From Liolophura sinensis (taxonomy: Eukaryota; Mollusca; Polyplacophora; Chitonida; Chitonidae): 64,000 nt of DNA. The translations under genes were made by a program, and so were the position numbers. The stretch is from NCBI RefSeq assembly GCF_032854445.1, contig NC_088306.1:15307386-15371385 (forward strand). The letters run 5' to 3'. Under the pieces are notes generated by a model. That model searched no databases. It was not told the DNA's origin and was given only the letters and a program-made list of their open reading frames with translations. Shown one piece after another: positions 55,301 to 58,300 of the stretch (position 1 is the first letter of the stretch; each line of letters opens with the position of its first letter).

Positions 55301-58300
55301 AAATGTGCATGGTTTCCCCCTCCCTGTAATATTGGTATTCATCGTATGGCGTAAAACAGCAGTAAATAAATAAATAAAATGGATTTATCTCTTGCTTGAC
55401 TTTAGTCATTCCAATCTCTGATACAGCGACTTAAATCAGGTTAGGAATCAACCTGTTTGTGAACTTTGAAGAGTTCACAGTGCATACATTACATTCATGG
55501 AGGTACATTCTTGTTTGCTGGTTACAGGTTGGTATCCCTGGATTTGGCGATGGAAGGAGGCATAAATTAACGAGAAAGATGATGGAAGGGATGAATCTAG
55601 CTCAGATTCAAGTTTTAGTGAACGACCTACATTCACAAATAGAAAGTAAGTATATATGGGTTTTTTTTTTGTTTTTTTTTTTTTACTGAAACCAGGTGTT
55701 TCTTAATGGACTAAGCTCAAAAATTGTATTTTAGTGGAGGTGGACTTTTACAGGTCACAAATACATATACATGTATTTTACATGTACATGTAGATCGCTC
55801 CAGTTGTCTAATGGTTAGAGTGTCTGCTGCAGAGTCAAGAGCCCTAGGATCAAATCCGGGCAGGGGCATGCCAAAGACTCATGAATGGTATGTGCTGCTG
55901 CCTCACTTGGTGCACAGCAGTGAGAGATTAGAGGAAGATAACATGGTTGGTCACATAAATGTGTGTATTTAGAATCAAGTAAGGAACAGAGAAGAAATCG
56001 ACTTGCCTTCCACAAATATGGCATGTATGGTAAACATACATTTTAGAGGCAAAGAAATTTCATCAAATATGACCTTTGGAGCTGAAATCCTTCTGGGAAA
56101 ACCATTTTCCACCAGTAAGATATCGGCTTACAATCCAAACAGATCTAAAAACTCCTTTCTAAGATCAAAAGAACTCACAAAGAATCAGTCAAAATGTGCA
56201 AATTATGACAATTTTTTCTGTCATATACTCTACATATGAATAAAAGTTTTAGGGCAAACAAAATACCTATCGGGAAATCCTGACACTTGATGGAACCCTT
56301 GTGGTGAGTTGAACCCTTGTGGTGAGTTGAACCCTTGTGGTGAGTTGAAACCTTGTGGTGAGTTGAACCCATGTGTTTGCCCATGTTTCAGATTTAAATG
56401 AAGACCTGGTACGGATGCTGGTGGAGAGAGATGATCTACATATGGAGCAGGATTCTATGCTGGTTGACATTGAAGATCTGACAAGGTGACCTTGACATAT
56501 CTATACTATTCAGTAATAAGAAAACAAGTTCCTAACCTAAGAGGCAACCCTGGTAAAAAGTAATGGTGGCACCTATGTGACAGCCCATTGAAAAACCTGT
56601 TACATTTTGAGTTATTTCAGTTTTTATTTTTGGGGACAATTAAGTCAGATATTTCAATTTTTAGGTGAACTTTTAACATTTCAGAAAATCATTTCCTCTT
56701 TTTTATATTCACCTTTAGGCATTGTTTTCTCTCTTATATTTAAGTTTCATAATTTAAGGTTAATAGGTTAAAATTAAATCAAACTGGCAGAATAAATCTT
56801 TTTTTAATGTTGTAGGAGGGTATGAAAATAAAATTAAAAACTTGAAAATAATCTAATGTGTGCCGAATTTGGACCATCTTCCGCTTGAAGGTTATTTACA
56901 TGATCATAAAGCCTAGAAACACAAGAAAATCACAAAAATATGGAGGTCAGGAAAAAAAAAGGTTGATTTTCAGTTTTAGTTTTATTTCATTTTTGGATTT
57001 TTTGGAGTCCGCTTTCCTGTAAAACATAAATAAAATTGGTGTGACCTTATTCCAAGACAAAATACTTCCACTGAGAGAGTAATGAAAAATGCCTTAACTA
57101 GACCACATTGTAGCTATCATGGGTGAATATTATATCACATGTGAAAACCTTTTAAGTTTATTTTATCATGGGTCTGCCAGCAACCTGCGGATGGTCGTGG
57201 GTTCCCCCCAGGGTCTGCACGGTTTTCCTCCAACCATAATGCTGGTTTGGAAAGAACATAATGCTGGCCGCCGTAGTATAAGTGAAATATTCTTGAGTAC
57301 GTTGTAAAACACCTAGCAAATAAATAAATAAATATTTTATCATGGACAGTTTGTTGAATTTCTCGAGGCTTTGTTTTATCCACTTAAATACTTTTTACAA
57401 AGCTTTGTCATATCAATGGTCTACTTCTTGTGCAAGCATATCATATCATATTGTCATTTCACTACCATTTTGAGCAAACTCATGTTGAGCTTTTCAGCCC
57501 ACTCTTGCTTTGATATTATGCAATTTGTCATGCACTTCATAGCAAATTTGGTTTAATTTTGATTTGTTTATTTGTACCTGTTATTCTCCTAATTTCTCAA
57601 CCATTTTACATGTATCTTTTGCCACATTTGCAAAATTTTGGTTCAACAGGAAATCTGCATAAAAAGAGAGCTAAACCAATCCAGATTGAGGAATTGGGAT
57701 AATATGCCTTATGATTTTTTTCTTCAATATATATGTATTTATTTTAGACGCTGATCAAAGCCGTTGAAGATTTCTTCGCAATGTACGTGTTTGTTCTTGT
57801 CTTGTATATAGTTTATTATTGTTTGGTTGTGGTGTTTATTAAACCCAGTCGGTTTTCGTTTTGTTTCTGGTCATGGTACTGGCTTTGTCACATCTGTTGG
57901 TTATTTCCTGAAATAGTTACTTGTGCGCTGAAGAGCAAATAATCATTGGTTGTTTCAGTTTTGTTCAGAATTTTCAATGTCTATCATCATTTTTGAGTTA
58001 AAATTATGGGAAACTTTTTGCTGCCCATTTGCAATACCCGTATCTCTAAGTATCTGTTTTTTCGTGAAAAATCCATTGAAAATCCCTTATTAAGAAGAAT
58101 CAAACTAGCGTGGGAAAGGAGAACAATATTTTGGCACTTTCGAAGAAAGATGCAAACAGATCTTTCCAATAATGACTCAAAATCGTAATCCGTTGGTTTT
58201 GGTTTGCAAGTCTGAAATTCTTCCTACTTTATAGGAAAGTATTGATTGCAAATTGACTTGTATCCAACCATGGCTTTCAAAGACCAAATTTTTAAAACTT

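Larger units (their letters stand above)
53978..55527. other. SCHIP1 intron between exons E and F
   Basis: About four fifths of this 1.55-kb intron is the SINE-derived 113-bp tandem array at 54099-55338 and its SINE tail. Confidence 0.85.
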
